A stretch of 64,000 nucleotides of DNA from Petaurus breviceps papuanus (GCA_028583685.1 JAMXIF010001118.1:6057874-6121873), one strand, 5' to 3'. Positions 13,526 to 25,469 are shown, counted from the stretch's first letter. The notes: generated from the sequence alone by a model not told the origin. A program made the numbers and translations.

Positions 13526-13792
13526 CTATTATTAATACTATTTTACATGTAATTGGGAAATAAGATATACAGGCACTGGGTATAGAGATCCACCATGCTC
13601 TACTGTAAAAGTTGAAGGTGGTATGGTAGAAGATATGGGAGAGAGAAGATTGGAGGAAGGGATATCCTGTGGGACTGCTATTTTGGGGAAGTGGGTAGGG
13701 GAAAGCAGGGAGAAAATTTCTAACTCAAAATCTGGTGGAAATGAATGATGTAAATCAGAAGTTAATAAAGTATTTGAAAAATGAAAAAAAAA

Positions 13793-13807
13793 GAAAGTGG
13801 GAAAGAG
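13793..13807 (+). repeat. Target-site duplication, right copy, of HAL1 9704-13792
   Basis: GAAAGTGGGAAAGAG follows the A-rich tail. Confidence 0.95.
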
Positions 13808-13856
13808 ACTGATTCTTCTCTAAACTACTTTCAATTTCATTAAAAAGTAATAGCAT

Positions 13857-14004
13857 GTGGAGTGGCTAAGTGGTGCAGTGAATAGAACACTGGCCCTGGA
13901 GTCAGGAGGACCTGAGTTCAAATCCATTCTCAGACACTTAACACAAAAACTAGCCACATGACCTTGGGCAAGTCACTTAACCTCAATTGCCCTCCCCCCC
14001 CAAA
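13857..14004 (+). mobile_element. Marsupial tRNA-derived SINE
   Basis: GGAGTGGCTAAGTGGTGCAG head, B box GAGTTCAAATCC, A-rich tail. The duplication AAAAAGTAATAGCAT lies at 13842-13856 and 14005-14019, immediately downstream of the HAL1. Confidence 0.9.
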
Positions 14005-14019
14005 AAAAAGTAATAGCAT

Positions 14020-16429
14020 AAATATTTTCAAATTAAGATTCTGTAGTTTTATTATTTTTCTATCATCATTACATTTTAATATTTTTACTCAAAATCAGCA
14101 TGTTTTATTCTTGTTAACATATCTTTGACTTCCTCTAAACTTCAAGACATGAGGCCAGTTAAAGTCAGGCGAAAAGTACATAAATCCTCTATGCCAATTT
14201 CACATTTCTTGTCATTATTTTCATCAGTTTTATATGTACAATTTAAAGGAGTAAAAAGATTTGCAGTATTCACTTTTCTAATACCAATGCATGTTTCCTT
14301 ACATATAGATGGTTAAAATTAGCTAGTTTTTTGTTTTGTTTTTATCAATAGCAATGGCATTTGTATTAGATTTTTCAAAAAATAACTCTTTTTTCTATTT
14401 AGTAATGCAGAATATATAGGAAAGCTAGAGTGCAAGTCATTAACGTCTCTAAATTGCTGTGAGTGATTTTTTAAAAGGTAATCCCCAAATCTGAATTTAA
14501 TAACAAGTAGAGAAAAATAAGAATTACTCTTCCAAAATTAGTCTGAATCTCAGCAAAGTACCTCATTTAAACTTGGTAACTCTGCTCTCTCCATGGTACC
14601 TGTCATTTGTGATCCACATCTATTATATTTACAGAAAAAAAATCATTCTCATATTGAAAAATTGTACCACAGGCTGTTATGACTGGATGGACTAGAGTTC
14701 AAGGATGGGGAACCTGTGACCTCGAGACCACATGTGGCCCTGAAGACCCTCAAATGTAGACCTTAGGCTGAATCCAAATTTATTCTGTGAAGTTTGGATT
14801 TGGTCAAAGGGCCAAATTTTATGACTAGAGGGTCACATGTGGCCTCAAGGCTACAGGTTTCCCTTCCATTGGCTAGAGTGTGGGACTTTACTCTTTTTAA
14901 AATAGGTCAAAGCAAATAGTTTCTGTCCTAGGTTCAGACCTTTTAATTGCACCACCCCTACAGACTCTGTAAACTTCCTGAATTTGAACTCTGTTTCCTT
15001 AAGTAGATATATGATGCCTGCCTTCTCCTATCTGCCTTAGTTGATCTCCCTGGATGTATCTACATGTACATATAGTGTATATCTACCTGGACTCCTGGCC
15101 CTTTATGCTATTAGAAAGCAATGTCCTAGTGGAAGCAATGCCCCTTTGTGTTATAGCCTTATCTTAACACAATTAGGAAGGCAAGTATCCTGTTTCAAAG
15201 AAAAACAAACAAAAATTAGGTACATAGAAGTTATATAGCCAGAACATTGTGCAAAAGTAAGTATTTTTTTTAAATTCCATTGAGAGCTATTTGTAAAGGA
15301 AGGAAAGTGAGTCATGAGTGTGGAGGATAATAAACTTGCCTTCTTTGTTTAGGTTTGTCCTTGTGTTGATTTGTATGTATTCAAATCCAGACAGGATCTT
15401 TGGAGCAAAAGTAATTTTTATAGCCCCAGCCTTCATATAAGGCAGAAACCCCTAAACTGCATTTTTGAAGCAACAGGGGCCGCATAAGAGGTCAAATGGA
15501 GTGTGCAAAAGAATATCTAACCTTTCGTCAGCTAATGGTCTGGGACAATGAACCAGAGATCAGTTTCAGCACAAGATATATGGTAAAATAATTGATTTAA
15601 TCTTAGCCTTGGAGCAGTTCTTTGTATCTCCAGCACAGTGCCTGATGCAGAGTGAGGCAGGAGTGAAAATGACCAATAGATAAGCCTAGACTTATATACA
15701 AGAAACTGGTAGTAGTATCGAAAGACCAGCAGAGAAATGCAATAGAAACAGTATGACACCAACAGAAATGAGATGACCAGCACAGATGTGGAAAGCAAAA
15801 ATGTTGTGTCTAGCAGATAGCAGAGATGCCAGGAGAGAAAAGGATAACATTACCAGAAGACATCAGCAACCTTGCAGTGTGAAGATGCGAATTGTTCTGG
15901 TTATTTTTCAATACATGTGCCTGGAGGCACAGCTTCCTAGCAAATATTCCTTCATACATCAATTCATTAATAAATCAGTCAACAGCTATGTTCCAGGCAC
16001 TGTGCCAGGTTCTAAAGATAATACAACATAGTAGATTATATGTGTATCTACCACACATGGTCTCTCATCTTATATGTTCTCTGCATGTTTGTCCTCTTCA
16101 CAGCAGTGAGGTGGTAACATACACATATTGAGGAAGTCTCTTGTCACTTTATTTGTTAAGCTATTTGACTAAATGTCTTTTAAGGGTTTTTTTTTAATTA
16201 AAAAAATTAAGCTTTTCAGCTCTGTCTGGCAATGGTAAATATCTGAATTTCTCATGTGCTAAGTGGGTGCTTACATACAGAGTCCCTCCAGCCTGAGATA
16301 GGATCCCATATGGGATCCCTACCTTTACTGGTATCACAACCTTTACTGGGATCCCACATGTTGGGAGTAGGTTCCCCAGGCTTCACTCAACCATCAGTAT
16401 GGCAATACCTTAAAATCGACCATTATTCA
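14020..16429. other. No gene seen
   Basis: Besides the hAT MITE, only weak L2/MIR-like scraps (CAGCACAGTGCCTGATGCAG near 15630; TTCCAGGCACTGTGCCAGGT near 15990). Confidence 0.5.
14699..14871. mobile_element. Palindromic hAT-type MITE
   Basis: The ends CAAGGATGGGGAACCTG and CAGGTTTCCCTTCCATTG are inverted, and the two halves are broadly reverse complementary over about 75 bp. Eight-bp flanks ACTAGAGT (14691-14698) and GCTAGAGT (14872-14879) match a hAT target duplication with one difference. It has no coding capacity. Confidence 0.8.
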
Positions 16430-17640
16430 TAACTGTGTCACCTCCATGACTTTGAAGTCTGAAATTCCCCTCTCTGATCATTACATATATTCATTTCTCT
16501 TCCTGACTTATGAATCTGAAATTTATTCTTCATCCTTGCCACAACCTCTATTTTTAATCAGTTCTCCCTGTTCTCCTGGTCCATAACCTCTGCTCTGGCC
16601 TTCGTTTCTTCAGTTCTATTTGACTCCAGACTTGGCCAATTTAATAACACTGTTCTCCAATCTTGAATCAATTGTCCCTGCCTCTTACTGATTTCCCACC
16701 CTGTATATCCTTCTCCATCACCATCATCCTCTTTATCTGCTCATACTCCCAAGGTACTTAACATTATCAAAGAAATTTAAAACATCAAACTAAGGGGGTC
16801 CATTACAAATTCATGTTTTCTATACTGAGCCCGCCCATCACAACAGCATGGGAAAACTTTCTTTCTGGTTTGCTTGCTATCCCACTGTCCATAAAGGGTA
16901 TTTCAAATCTTCTCCTCTCTAGACATAATCATCTGTACTCACTGCCTCCATCTCCTCATTATCCTTTGATTCCTCAGCCTCTTACAATGTTGCTTTTGAC
17001 TTCATTCAAATGACACTAAATTCTCCAAGATTTTCAACAGTTTTTTTACTGCTAAATCTCATGACCTTTTCTTGGTTCTCATGCAGATCGAGTTCTTTGC
17101 AGTTTTAAAGATTGCTGACCTTCCCGTCCTTCCCCCCACATACACACACCTGTCACTGCTCTCTGCTCATTCTCCTCCTGCCTGCTTGACTGCTGCTTCT
17201 TGGTCTCCTTCTGTGCCTTTTTTGACTATCCCTGAGGGAGTTATTCTGTGCTCCTTTCTCTCTGCACACATTCTGTCTCCATTGCTCATCTCATCTGTTC
17301 CCATGTGTTCACTTCTACACAAATTACTCCCAACTGAATATATCTAACCCTAATCTCTCTCCTGAGCTTCATTCATACATAATCAACTGCCTGCTGAGTA
17401 TCTCTTCTTCGATGTCAAGAGACATTTCAGATTCCAAATGTCTAAATAGGATTCATTATTTTCACTCCTAAATCTACACCTCCTTCAAAGTTCCTTTTTT
17501 TTCTGTTGAGGAAACTTGGAGTTATCTTTGACTCCATCTTTTTCACACACCCCATCATCCAATCTGTTGTCAAGAACTATTGATACTAATTCCAGAATGG
17601 GCCTTATATTAAACATATGTTTGCAGATACTGTCAAGTAT
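16430..17640 (+). mobile_element. L2-type LINE fragment
   Basis: A pyrimidine-rich region with blocks of the L2 reverse-transcriptase segment (TCTAACCCTAATCTCTCTCC, GAGCTTCATTCATACATAAT, ATCCAATCTGTTGTCAAGAA). It is too degraded to read as protein. Confidence 0.6.
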
Positions 17641-17701
17641 CAAGGAGTGTGTGGGGAGGGGAAAGAGAAAGAGAGAGGTGGGGAGGGAAGGAAGAAGAGA
17701 C

Positions 17702-17811
<110 letters not shown>

Positions 17812-17819
17812 CAACCAGG

Positions 17820-19049
17820 TTATGGTTGAGAACCCTAGGGCTGATAGGGCTTTCACATTACTTGAAAGTAGTGACTCTGCTGGTAGATTGTCAAAGACTT
17901 AACTTAGAAACATATTGCCTAAAATAAAATTGTTATAGATACAGGGACACCCATGTTGCTATGACAGGATAGTGAATTTGATTTTCTTCCTTCTTTGAAT
18001 TATTCTTTTCTCATTAGTGTTAAGTTCTTTTCATCTGGGAGGTGGTTATATATGTACGATTTGGTTTGGTTAGGAGAGAGATGATCCGAGAAAACCTCAA
18101 CATCTCCTCAAGATATTCCATACCTATTCATTCTCTTTGACTATAATTCAGTAATTTTACCAATACATTTCTCATACACACACACAGAGACACACACATT
18201 TATACTTCAAACTTTAAGACAAAAATATTTAGATGATACAATTGTAATTGTAATAGGAAAATGAAATTATATATATACATACAACATTTAATGAAATACA
18301 TATTTTTTTAAAATTGTGCTTCTAAGAATAAATGTTACTTAGATACAATATATTTTTGTCTATCTATAGCTATGTATTTGGGCAACAAAGAGGTCTTAAA
18401 GGATCTTAAGAAAATATAGGATATAGTAACTATTTTGCTAATATTTTAAGGAAGTAGTATTTCATTAATTTAAAACATTAATATATTATAGTGGTTATAC
18501 AAGATGAGAAGAAGCTCTAGCACAAGATAAAAACCTCATGAATTAGTACTAGACAATTTTAATACTTAGATTATTTCTACTCCCAAAAAATTCTGTACTT
18601 TTTGCAATGAATACAAATGAATTTGAAGGTATGGGACTCAGGATGAGGCTTTCAAGATTCCCCTATGACAGTGATTCTGCCCAAACCACAGACTCTCAAA
18701 GAATTTGCAGGCACAATTTTTATCCAGCTACACAAAAGAATCAAGGAAAATCATTTCAACAGGAGGAATGGATGATGGAATAAGGCAGAAAGATGTATAT
18801 GCCTTTCATAGTACTATTCTTGAAATAAGTACAGCCTTCTTTAATTTGAAGTTACCATGTACACTTCAACCACATGAGTGCATAAATAACTTGAATACAA
18901 AATTCTGGTAAGCAGATGCTTGTGATGAATATGCTGGAGTAACTTGACCAGATGATTGTAATGGTCAGAATGGACAAATCTTTTTATCCTGACTCACCTT
19001 GACATGCAACATCCATATAGTCATATAATGACACAAACAATATAGTTAC
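17820..19049. other. No gene seen
   Basis: AT-rich with a short CA run near 18180; nothing recognised. Confidence 0.5.
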
Positions 19050-19132
19050 CTTGCTTAGGAATTATATCAGTAAAATATTGACTGGTCTGATTCTCCATCA
19101 GAGTGGTCCACACTGAGCCCAAGAGGCCATTT
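19050..19132 (-). CDS. Candidate internal exon, unproven
   Basis: On the minus strand, a pyrimidine-rich tract ending CATCATGATTAG is followed by 83 bp with one open frame and a donor AAG|GTAACT. The open frame reads NGLLGSVWTTLMENQTSQYF and then TDIIPKQ. It lies downstream of the CFAP47-like exons in the right orientation. I cannot match it to the protein segment expected to follow them, and a frame this short is open by chance fairly often. Confidence 0.15.
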
Positions 19133-19552
19133 CTAATCATGATGTAAAGAAAAACGGATGAAAGAAGCATTTTTTTTAAATCACAGAAGAGAACAGGAGT
19201 TAAGAGGGAAATAGACAAACAGGAAAACTTTGAAAGGAACATGCTGAATATTTCATATACTTTTTAAGAAGAAGCTGTAAGTAATAGAAACTCTTGGTTT
19301 TGCATACAATCTTTTCCATTTTACTTTGAGAAAATATTCTCTTTTTATATTCATTAATTCAGAATAAAAAATTAACTAATAAATGTAAATGAGAATGTGA
19401 TGACCTCATCCATAAAACAGAGGAGGATAGTAGAATAAATTGGGAAAGTAAACCCAAAAAATTACTATTTACCATAAATACACTTAAAATATAAATATGT
19501 ACACAGAGTTAAAGTGATCGATTAGACTGAAACATTATAGTTCAGCATTATT

Positions 19553-19800
19553 CCAAACTGTGGTGCAGTGGATAGAACATGAAACTAGGAGATAGGAAGA
19601 TCTAAATTCAAATTCTGATTCAGACACTTAAAAGCTGTGTGACTCTGGTCAAGTCATTTAACCTCTCTATGTCTCAGTTTCCTCAATGAAGTTAATAACA
19701 ACACCTATTTTGCAAGGTAGTTGTGAAGATCAAATGAATTAACATACAAAACACTTGACAAAGTGCTTTATTAATGCTAGCTTTTACTATCATATTAAAA
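19553..19800 (+). mobile_element. MIR/Ther1-type CORE-SINE
   Basis: TGTGGTGCAGTGGATAGAAC head, AGCTGTGTGACTCTGGTCAA core and CAAAGTGCTTTATTAATGCT tail. Confidence 0.75.
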
Positions 19801-20551
19801 ATCAGGAGTGGCAAGCATGATCTCAGGGAAAGGAAAAGTAAAATAGTTATAATTAAGAGAGGCAAGTAAGGAAATTATATTGTTATATTGTTTCCGGTAC
19901 TATAAATAGTGAAATAGTCATAATATTGAATATGGTTGGGCCTGTGATGTCAATGCTATAGAGAACTGCCAATTAGGAAGTTTCCTTTACCAAAGCAAAT
20001 AAAATGCCTTTTCTTCAATTGACTAAAGTTAAATAAAAATATACCAATTACATAGCAACTGGGCACTCACATAAAAGCTAAATGAAATAAAAGAATATTT
20101 AGTAAGTAATAAATGATTAGGGACTTCAATCTACGTCTTTTAAATTCAGGCAAAAGCAAAACAAAGAAAATTTTCTGAATACAATGTTAGATCAGATAAG
20201 AAAAAGATATGAAAAATCAGATATCAAAAAGTTTTAGGATTAATGAATGGGAATATTAATGAATATACCTATTTTCAGAATTGTGCAGTACCTTTTCCAG
20301 AAAGAACCTCATGTTATATCAAAAATAGTACAAATAAATATAAAATGGCACACATCATTTACAAACCTTAACAACAGAAAATATAATCAATAAGGAAAAT
20401 AATTTAAAATGACAGAATTAAAAGGTGACTCAAGAATATATATATAAATGTTCAAATGGATTTTTGAACTCCTTGATGTAAGTATAGCTTTCATTGAAGC
20501 AGATCCCAACCCAATCATCCCTTTTCAATCTGTACTGACACGTGTTTGTTG

Positions 20552-21212
20552 CTGTTTAGTCATTTTCAACTCTTTGGACCTTATTTGAGGTTTTTTGGGC
20601 AAGATATTAGAACAGTTTGCCATTTCCTTGTCCAGCTTATTTTACAGGTGAGGAAAGAAGCAAACAGGGTTAAGTGACTGACCTGCCCAGAGTCACATAC
20701 CATGTTTCCCTGATAATAAGACCTATGCCGAAAATAAGCCCTCCCCTTACTGTGTAAGATTCCTCTAAAATAAGCCCTCCCCCCGAAAATAAGCCCTATT
20801 GAGATTGCTACTGTAGTGAAGGTGATCCCCTGCACTACACGCTACATTACGGTACCCTCTGTATGCACCGTCCCCCCCTCCCCCCCCGTGAAACGCACGC
20901 CGCGCTCCGAGCTGCATCCAATCAGAGCTGCAGCAATGAGCGCGTCATACTGTTCTTCCCCAGTGATTTGCTTATTGAATAAAGGTACTTTTTTTTGTTC
21001 ACATTCACCTGTTTATTAAAATTGCTGTCAATGTTCATTAAAATAAGCCCTCCCCTGAAAATAAGCCCTCTGGTGTTTTTCTGCCCCAAAACAATAATAA
21101 CACAGTGTCTTATTATCAGGGAAACACGGTAGCTACTAGGGTCTGAAGCCATTTTTGAACTCAGGAAGATTATTCTTCCTGACTCTAGACCCAGCACTCT
21201 ATCCACCAGCCA
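20552..21212 (-). mobile_element. Marsupial SINE, long form, split by the TA-flanked MITE
   Basis: Left part 20552-20699 carries the AGTCATTTTCAACTCTTTGG and TTTGCCATTTCCTTGTCCAG tail blocks. Right part 21130-21212 carries the reverse of the tRNA-like head (CTCTATCCACCAGC). Confidence 0.8.
20700..21129. mobile_element. Non-autonomous Tc1/mariner-like DNA transposon (430 bp) flanked by TA
   Basis: The termini CCATGTTTCCCTGATAATAA and its counterpart at the 3' end form 23-bp inverted repeats with one mismatch. TA lies on both sides (20698-20699 and 21130-21131). The host is a SINE whose sequence continues cleanly across (AGTCACA-TA-GCTACTAGG), so the insertion boundaries are certain. Inside, AAAATAAGCCCTCCCC motifs repeat next to both ends. 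The middle is CpG-rich (GAAACGCACGCCGCGCTCCG) in a CpG-poor region. No transposase frame is present, so it is a MITE. The TA duplication points to Tc1/mariner/pogo, by inference. Confidence 0.85.
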
Positions 21213-21603
21213 CTTGTTTATGTTCTTCCAAAAGTTAATTGCAGGGAACTCCACTCAAAGTGCTGGGGCTATGCCTAGTTTTCTATTATATAATGAAGAT
21301 ACAAGTGGGGAAAAAAGGTTTCTACAGTGGTTTTCTCCTGCTCTCATGATATGACAGATCCATCTTATTTTCTGCTCATATATTTCTTTGATAAAATTCC
21401 TATTGTTTGTCCTTCATAACTCCTTGTATTTGATGTGATGTAACTAACTCACAATCATTTCATGCTTCTCTATTGCCTTTTGATCCTGAATTTCAGTTTT
21501 TTCAGAGCCTGTAGTATCCCATGACTCAACACATTGAAACAAAACAAAAGCAAAAAAGGTTTAAAATAGATGACCCTTTGTTTCCAGTAGAAACTTGTGC
21601 TTT

Positions 21604-21765
21604 GCGGGGCAGCTAGGTGGCTCAGTAAATAGAGCACTGGTCCTGGAGTCAGGAGGACCTGAGTTTGAATCTGGCCTCAGACACTTAACACTTACTAGCC
21701 GTGTGACCTTGGGCAAGTCACTTAGGCCCAAATGCCCTGCCTTCCCCCCTAAAAAGAGAGAAACT
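21604..21765 (+). mobile_element. Marsupial tRNA-derived SINE
   Basis: GGGGCAGCTAGGTGGCTCAG head, TCAGACACTTAACACTTACT and AGCCGTGTGACCTTGGGCAA. It is little diverged and one of the youngest SINEs here. Confidence 0.9.
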
Positions 21766-22021
21766 TGAGATTTGATTGAACAATCAATTGAAAAAAAGAT
21801 TGCACAATTTCTCAAATGCAATTTAGTAGATTCTCTTGTCCATCGATTCTGGTCCCAACTCAATGTCAATTAGCAATGTATATATAAATACATATGTGTT
21901 CACATATGTATATGTATGCTTACATATGTACACATAAATACACACGTGCCTATATACATATGTATATTTCTATGTGTTATTATAAATGTGTGATCTTTGT
22001 GCCCAAAGTAACATCAAATAT

Positions 22022-22185
22022 TTAGGTGGTAGGCTAGGTTGAGCAGTGAATAGAGCACCAGCCATGGAGTCAGGAGGACCTGAGTTCAAATCCAGCCTCA
22101 GACACTTAACACTTACTAGCCATATGACCTTTCAGCCAGTCACTTAACCCCAATTGCCCTGCCCTACCCTCTCCAAAAATCAAAA
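22022..22185 (+). mobile_element. Marsupial tRNA-derived SINE
   Basis: ATAGAGCACCAGCCATGGAG, TGAGTTCAAATCCAGCCTCA and TAACCCCAATTGCCCTGCCC. Confidence 0.88.
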
Positions 22186-22514
22186 GAAAGAAAAAAGGAA
22201 AAGAAAAAAATAGGTAATTGATACCCAAGGTAAGTAGAGAGATTGAAAACGGTACCTAGCTGCTCCTAATGAGTTCAAGTCATCAGGCCTAGATAAATTA
22301 TTAAAGTAACGAAAGAACTGGCAGGTAAAAGTATTAAGACAATGACATTAATCTTTAAAGGACTGTGTAAAAATGGAATAGATACTTCAGTATGAGAGAA
22401 GAGTAAATACCACAATTTTGTATTTATAAAAAGAAAAGAGAATAATTTTTCCAACTATAGACCAGTGAGTTTGATTTTGGATGTCTGGCAAAATTTTAAA
22501 ATCTATGATTAGGT

Positions 22515-22645
22515 GCAGGTGATCTGTTCTATTGTAGAGAGTACAAGCTTTAACCAGCAAGATTTTGATTCAAATCTTACCTTTGACATTTACCAGCTGT
22601 GTGACTCTGGCCCAGTCACTTAGTGTCTATGTGTCTTAGAGGAGT
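22515..22645 (+). mobile_element. Degraded tRNA-derived SINE/MIR
   Basis: TTTGATTCAAATCTTACCTT and CCAGCTGTGTGACTCTGGCC are old SINE text. Confidence 0.6.
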
Positions 22646-22774
22646 AAGCCCTTAGCACATACTCAGAGACAGTTTTTAAACCATGGCAGTGCAGACAGGG
22701 AGTTCTTGCTCTGTTTCCCACAATGATGAAATCAAAAAACCTTTGAATATTTATGCATTGTTAAGAGTATCTTT

Positions 22775-22930
22775 TTCTGGGGGGTGGAGGTGGGAGGGGC
22801 AAGGCAACCAGGGTTAAGTGACTAGCAGGGTCACACAATTAGTAAATGTCAAGTGCCTAGGGGCAGCTTTGAACTCAGATTCCTCTGACTCCAGGGCAAG
22901 TGCTCTATCCACTGTACCACTCAGCTGCTG
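22775..22930 (-). mobile_element. Marsupial tRNA-derived SINE
   Basis: Antisense: GGGTTAAGTGACTAGCAGGG and GTGCTCTATCCACTGTACCA. Confidence 0.85.
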
Positions 22931-23101
22931 ATCTAAGAAAAAAATTCCTAATAATTGGAGATGAGGTCAAAGATTCACTCATCACTAAAGGTACTCAAGC
23001 AAAAGTTAGGTGAACATTTGGTGATTATGTTCTAGAGTGGACTCCTGTTTGGAAAAGTCTGAATTAGCTGACCTCTGTTACCTTTAGAAACTAAAAAGTA
23101 T

Positions 23102-23228
23102 TGGGGTGGCTAGGTGGCACAGTGAGTAAAGGGCTGGCCCAGGAGTCAGGAGAACCTGGGTTCAGATCCAGCCTCAGACACCTTGGCCAAGTTACTTAAC
23201 CCCAATTGCCCTCCAAAAGACTAAAAAA
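23102..23228 (+). mobile_element. Marsupial tRNA-derived SINE with internal deletion
   Basis: GGGGTGGCTAGGTGGCACAG head and TTAACCCCAATTGCCCTCCA end. The ACTTAACACTTACTAGC core is missing between them. Confidence 0.85.
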
Positions 23229-23714
23229 GAATAGAAACTAAAGTATTCAGTTCAAAATACATTTTCCCTTTATGTAATATTAACTTTGAGGGTCTTCCTG
23301 GCTCAAAGTCTAGCACACATATATATCTTCAAACAATAGTAAGAAACTTGGTAAGCTTTATGTTGAACCTGAAGACATTAATCTTTCCTTATAAAACTAA
23401 TAATTTAAAAAAAAACTTATGTAGACAAAAAACACAGTTGAGAAGAAGAAAACTCAAATCCTTAGGCTTCCAATTAGTACACAGCATAAGCAGATCACAT
23501 TTTTAATGAACGAAGCACAGGTATAGTTCTTTAACATGCACCCTTTCTTCAGACTAACAATACTTGTCTCCTGAGAAACCTTTATTCAGAGCAAGAAGCA
23601 GCAGGTATAACCAAAGATGGAGCAGCTTATTGGTTTAAGATTGGAAAAAGAGTACAAAAAGATGTATATGGTTATCTAATTAATTTAAATTATATGCATA
23701 GTATATTATGTGAA

Positions 23715-24517
23715 ATGCCAGGCTAGATGAATCAAAAGCTGGAATTAATATTGTTGGGGGAAATATCAATGTTTTCAGATGTATAGATGATACTAATCTG
23801 ATGGCAGAAAGTGAAAAGGTATTAAGAAGTCCCTTGATGAAAGTGAAAGACAAGAGTGTAAAAGCTAGCTTAAAGTTTAACGTTAAAAACAAACAAACAA
23901 AACTAAGATCTCAGCAACTGGTTCCATCACTTACTGGCAAACAGAGGGAAAAGAAATGGAAGTAGTGTCAGATTTTTGCATCCTTGGGCTCAAAGGTCAC
24001 TACAGATGGCAACTTCAATCACAAAATTAAAAGATACTTGCTCCTTGGAAGGAAAGTTATGGCAATCCTGCACAGCACACTAAAACGTAGAGGCATCACT
24101 TTACCAACAAAGATCCACATAGTCAAAGCTATGTTTTTTCTTTTTTTTTTTTTGAAGTTGCAACATACAGCTAGCTGTGAGAGTTAGTGTGAACACTTTT
24201 GAGAATCCCTTGGAGAGCAAGGAGATCAAATCTGTCAATACTTAAAGAAAATAATTCAGGTCATTCACTGGAAGCTCAAATACTGAAGCTGAAGAAAAAT
24301 ACTTTGGAATAGGACTCACTGGAAAAGACCCTGATGGGAAAGATTGAAGGCAAAAAAGAAAGGGGGACAGAGGATGATATGGATAATACTGTGTAAAAAA
24401 ATATGAATTTAGACTTTGAGAGAAAGCAGAGGAGAAAAGGACCTGGAGTGCTATGGTCCATGAGGTCACAAAGAGTTGGATACCACTGAACAACAACAAC
24501 AAAATTATTGTTCATAT
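23715..24517 (+). mobile_element. BovB/RTE LINE 3' end
   Basis: Text matches the C-terminal part of the BovB/RTE ORF: a degraded YADDT/LMAES region near 23785-23820, then GSKVTTDGNFNHKIKRYLLL (23986 onward), GRKVMAILHSTLKRRGITLP, and TKIHIVKAM. The 3' end reads GAGGTCACAAAGAGTTGGAT and ACCACTGAACAACAACAAC. Stops and a T-rich insertion near 24133 make it non-functional. It is a 5'-truncated copy. Confidence 0.85.
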
Positions 24518-24659
24518 TTCTTTTTTTTTAATGTAATAAGGTAGATGGCTATGACTAATTAACATTAATAACTAATTATTAGTTATTATAATATTGTTAT
24601 TATACTATATATAATATATTATAATATTATTATAGTAACTAATATTAAAAGTTGGAAAA

Positions 24660-24775
24660 CCAAATTGGATAGAGAGTTGACCTGGGTTCATGTCCTACCT
24701 CTGACACACACTAGCTATGGGATCATGGATAAACCACTTAGCATCTCAGTATCCCAGGCAACTAAAGCCTGTTAT
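24660..24775 (+). mobile_element. Degraded SINE
   Basis: TTGACCTGGGTTCATGTCCT and ACTAGCTATGGGATCATGGA resemble the tRNA-derived SINE. Confidence 0.5.
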
Positions 24776-24894
24776 CCAACTGTTGTAGTGGAGGGGATTT
24801 CAGCATTGAATATCCTTTCCATATCTGTGAATCACAGCTCCACAATGACAGCCACCACAAAGGTAGATTAAAGTAGAGAAGGCAACTGAACAGG

Positions 24895-25090
24895 AAGGGG
24901 CATGATGCCTCAGAAAGAGCACTGAATGTGGAGCCAGAGGATCTGGGTTTGAATTTAAGCTCTGCCACTTACTACATATGTAACATGGGGTAAATCACTT
25001 CTAGACTCACTTTACTAATGTGCAAAATGAAGTAGTTGAAATAGGTGATTCCTGAGGTCCCTTCCAGTTCTAAACCTATGATCCTACGAG
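24895..25090 (+). mobile_element. MIR/Ther1-type CORE-SINE
   Basis: GAAAGAGCACTGAATGTGGA, GGATCTGGGTTTGAATTTAA and CCTTCCAGTTCTAAACCTAT run in MIR order. Confidence 0.75.
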
Positions 25091-25469
25091 GCACAGGCTT
25101 CCCATGAAGACAGAAAAGCAAGAAACAAAAGAGAAAAAATGTGCACCTGAGTTCCCAGTATACTATTGACCTCAAACTTGAAACTTTAAGCCTTACTCAT
25201 TTCCCTCCCTGAATTGTCAAATTACCACACGGCTGGTGAATATCTCCAGCTCTACTGAACCCCAGATAGGTCCATGGATAACTTTATCATTAAGTCAGAC
25301 TAGGTTCTCACCATTTCATCAGTCCAAACTAAGGCTTAAAATAAATGATAGAGATAAGGATTGGACCTGTGATTTCACTGGCAGATCTCCTAACTGAAGA
25401 ATCTCCCTGTATCAACAAAGATCAGTCTTTAAATTTTAGTTATCTGAAATGGTTGCATAGAGCATTTAA

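Larger units (their letters stand above)
9704..13792 (+). mobile_element. HAL1 (half-LINE-1) with target-site duplications, interrupted by an LTR-like element
   Basis: A LINE-1-derived element with 5' UTR (GGGGCAGAGTCAAGATGGCA start), an ORF1-like region from about 10420 and a 3' UTR, but no ORF2. The 15-bp duplication GAAAGTGGGAAAGAG flanks it at 9689-9703 and 13793-13807, so the absence of ORF2 is not a later deletion at the edge. ORF1 shows a coiled-coil region, then the conserved C-terminal part at 12452-12636 (KKQFEYCGNR, SKELGLKPRITYPAKLSVMF). The frame carries several stops and shifts and is not translatable as one protein. An element of about 1.27 kb sits inside ORF1 at 11178-12449. 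Without it, HAL1 is about 2.8 kb. It ends in an A-rich tail with an AT microsatellite at 13497-13526. Confidence 0.88.

Noticed and set aside
20816-21019. CpG-rich short frame in the MITE as a transposase remnant
   Set aside because: It is 67 residues with no catalytic motif, overlapped by an opposite frame of similar length.
21606-23225. tRNA genes suggested by A and B box-like motifs
   Set aside because: The boxes belong to tRNA-derived SINEs; the remaining tRNA fold and anticodon arm are not preserved.
21604-23228. Cluster of regularly similar repeats as a CRISPR-like array
   Set aside because: The similar units are independent SINE insertions in both orientations with irregular spacing in a mammalian genome.
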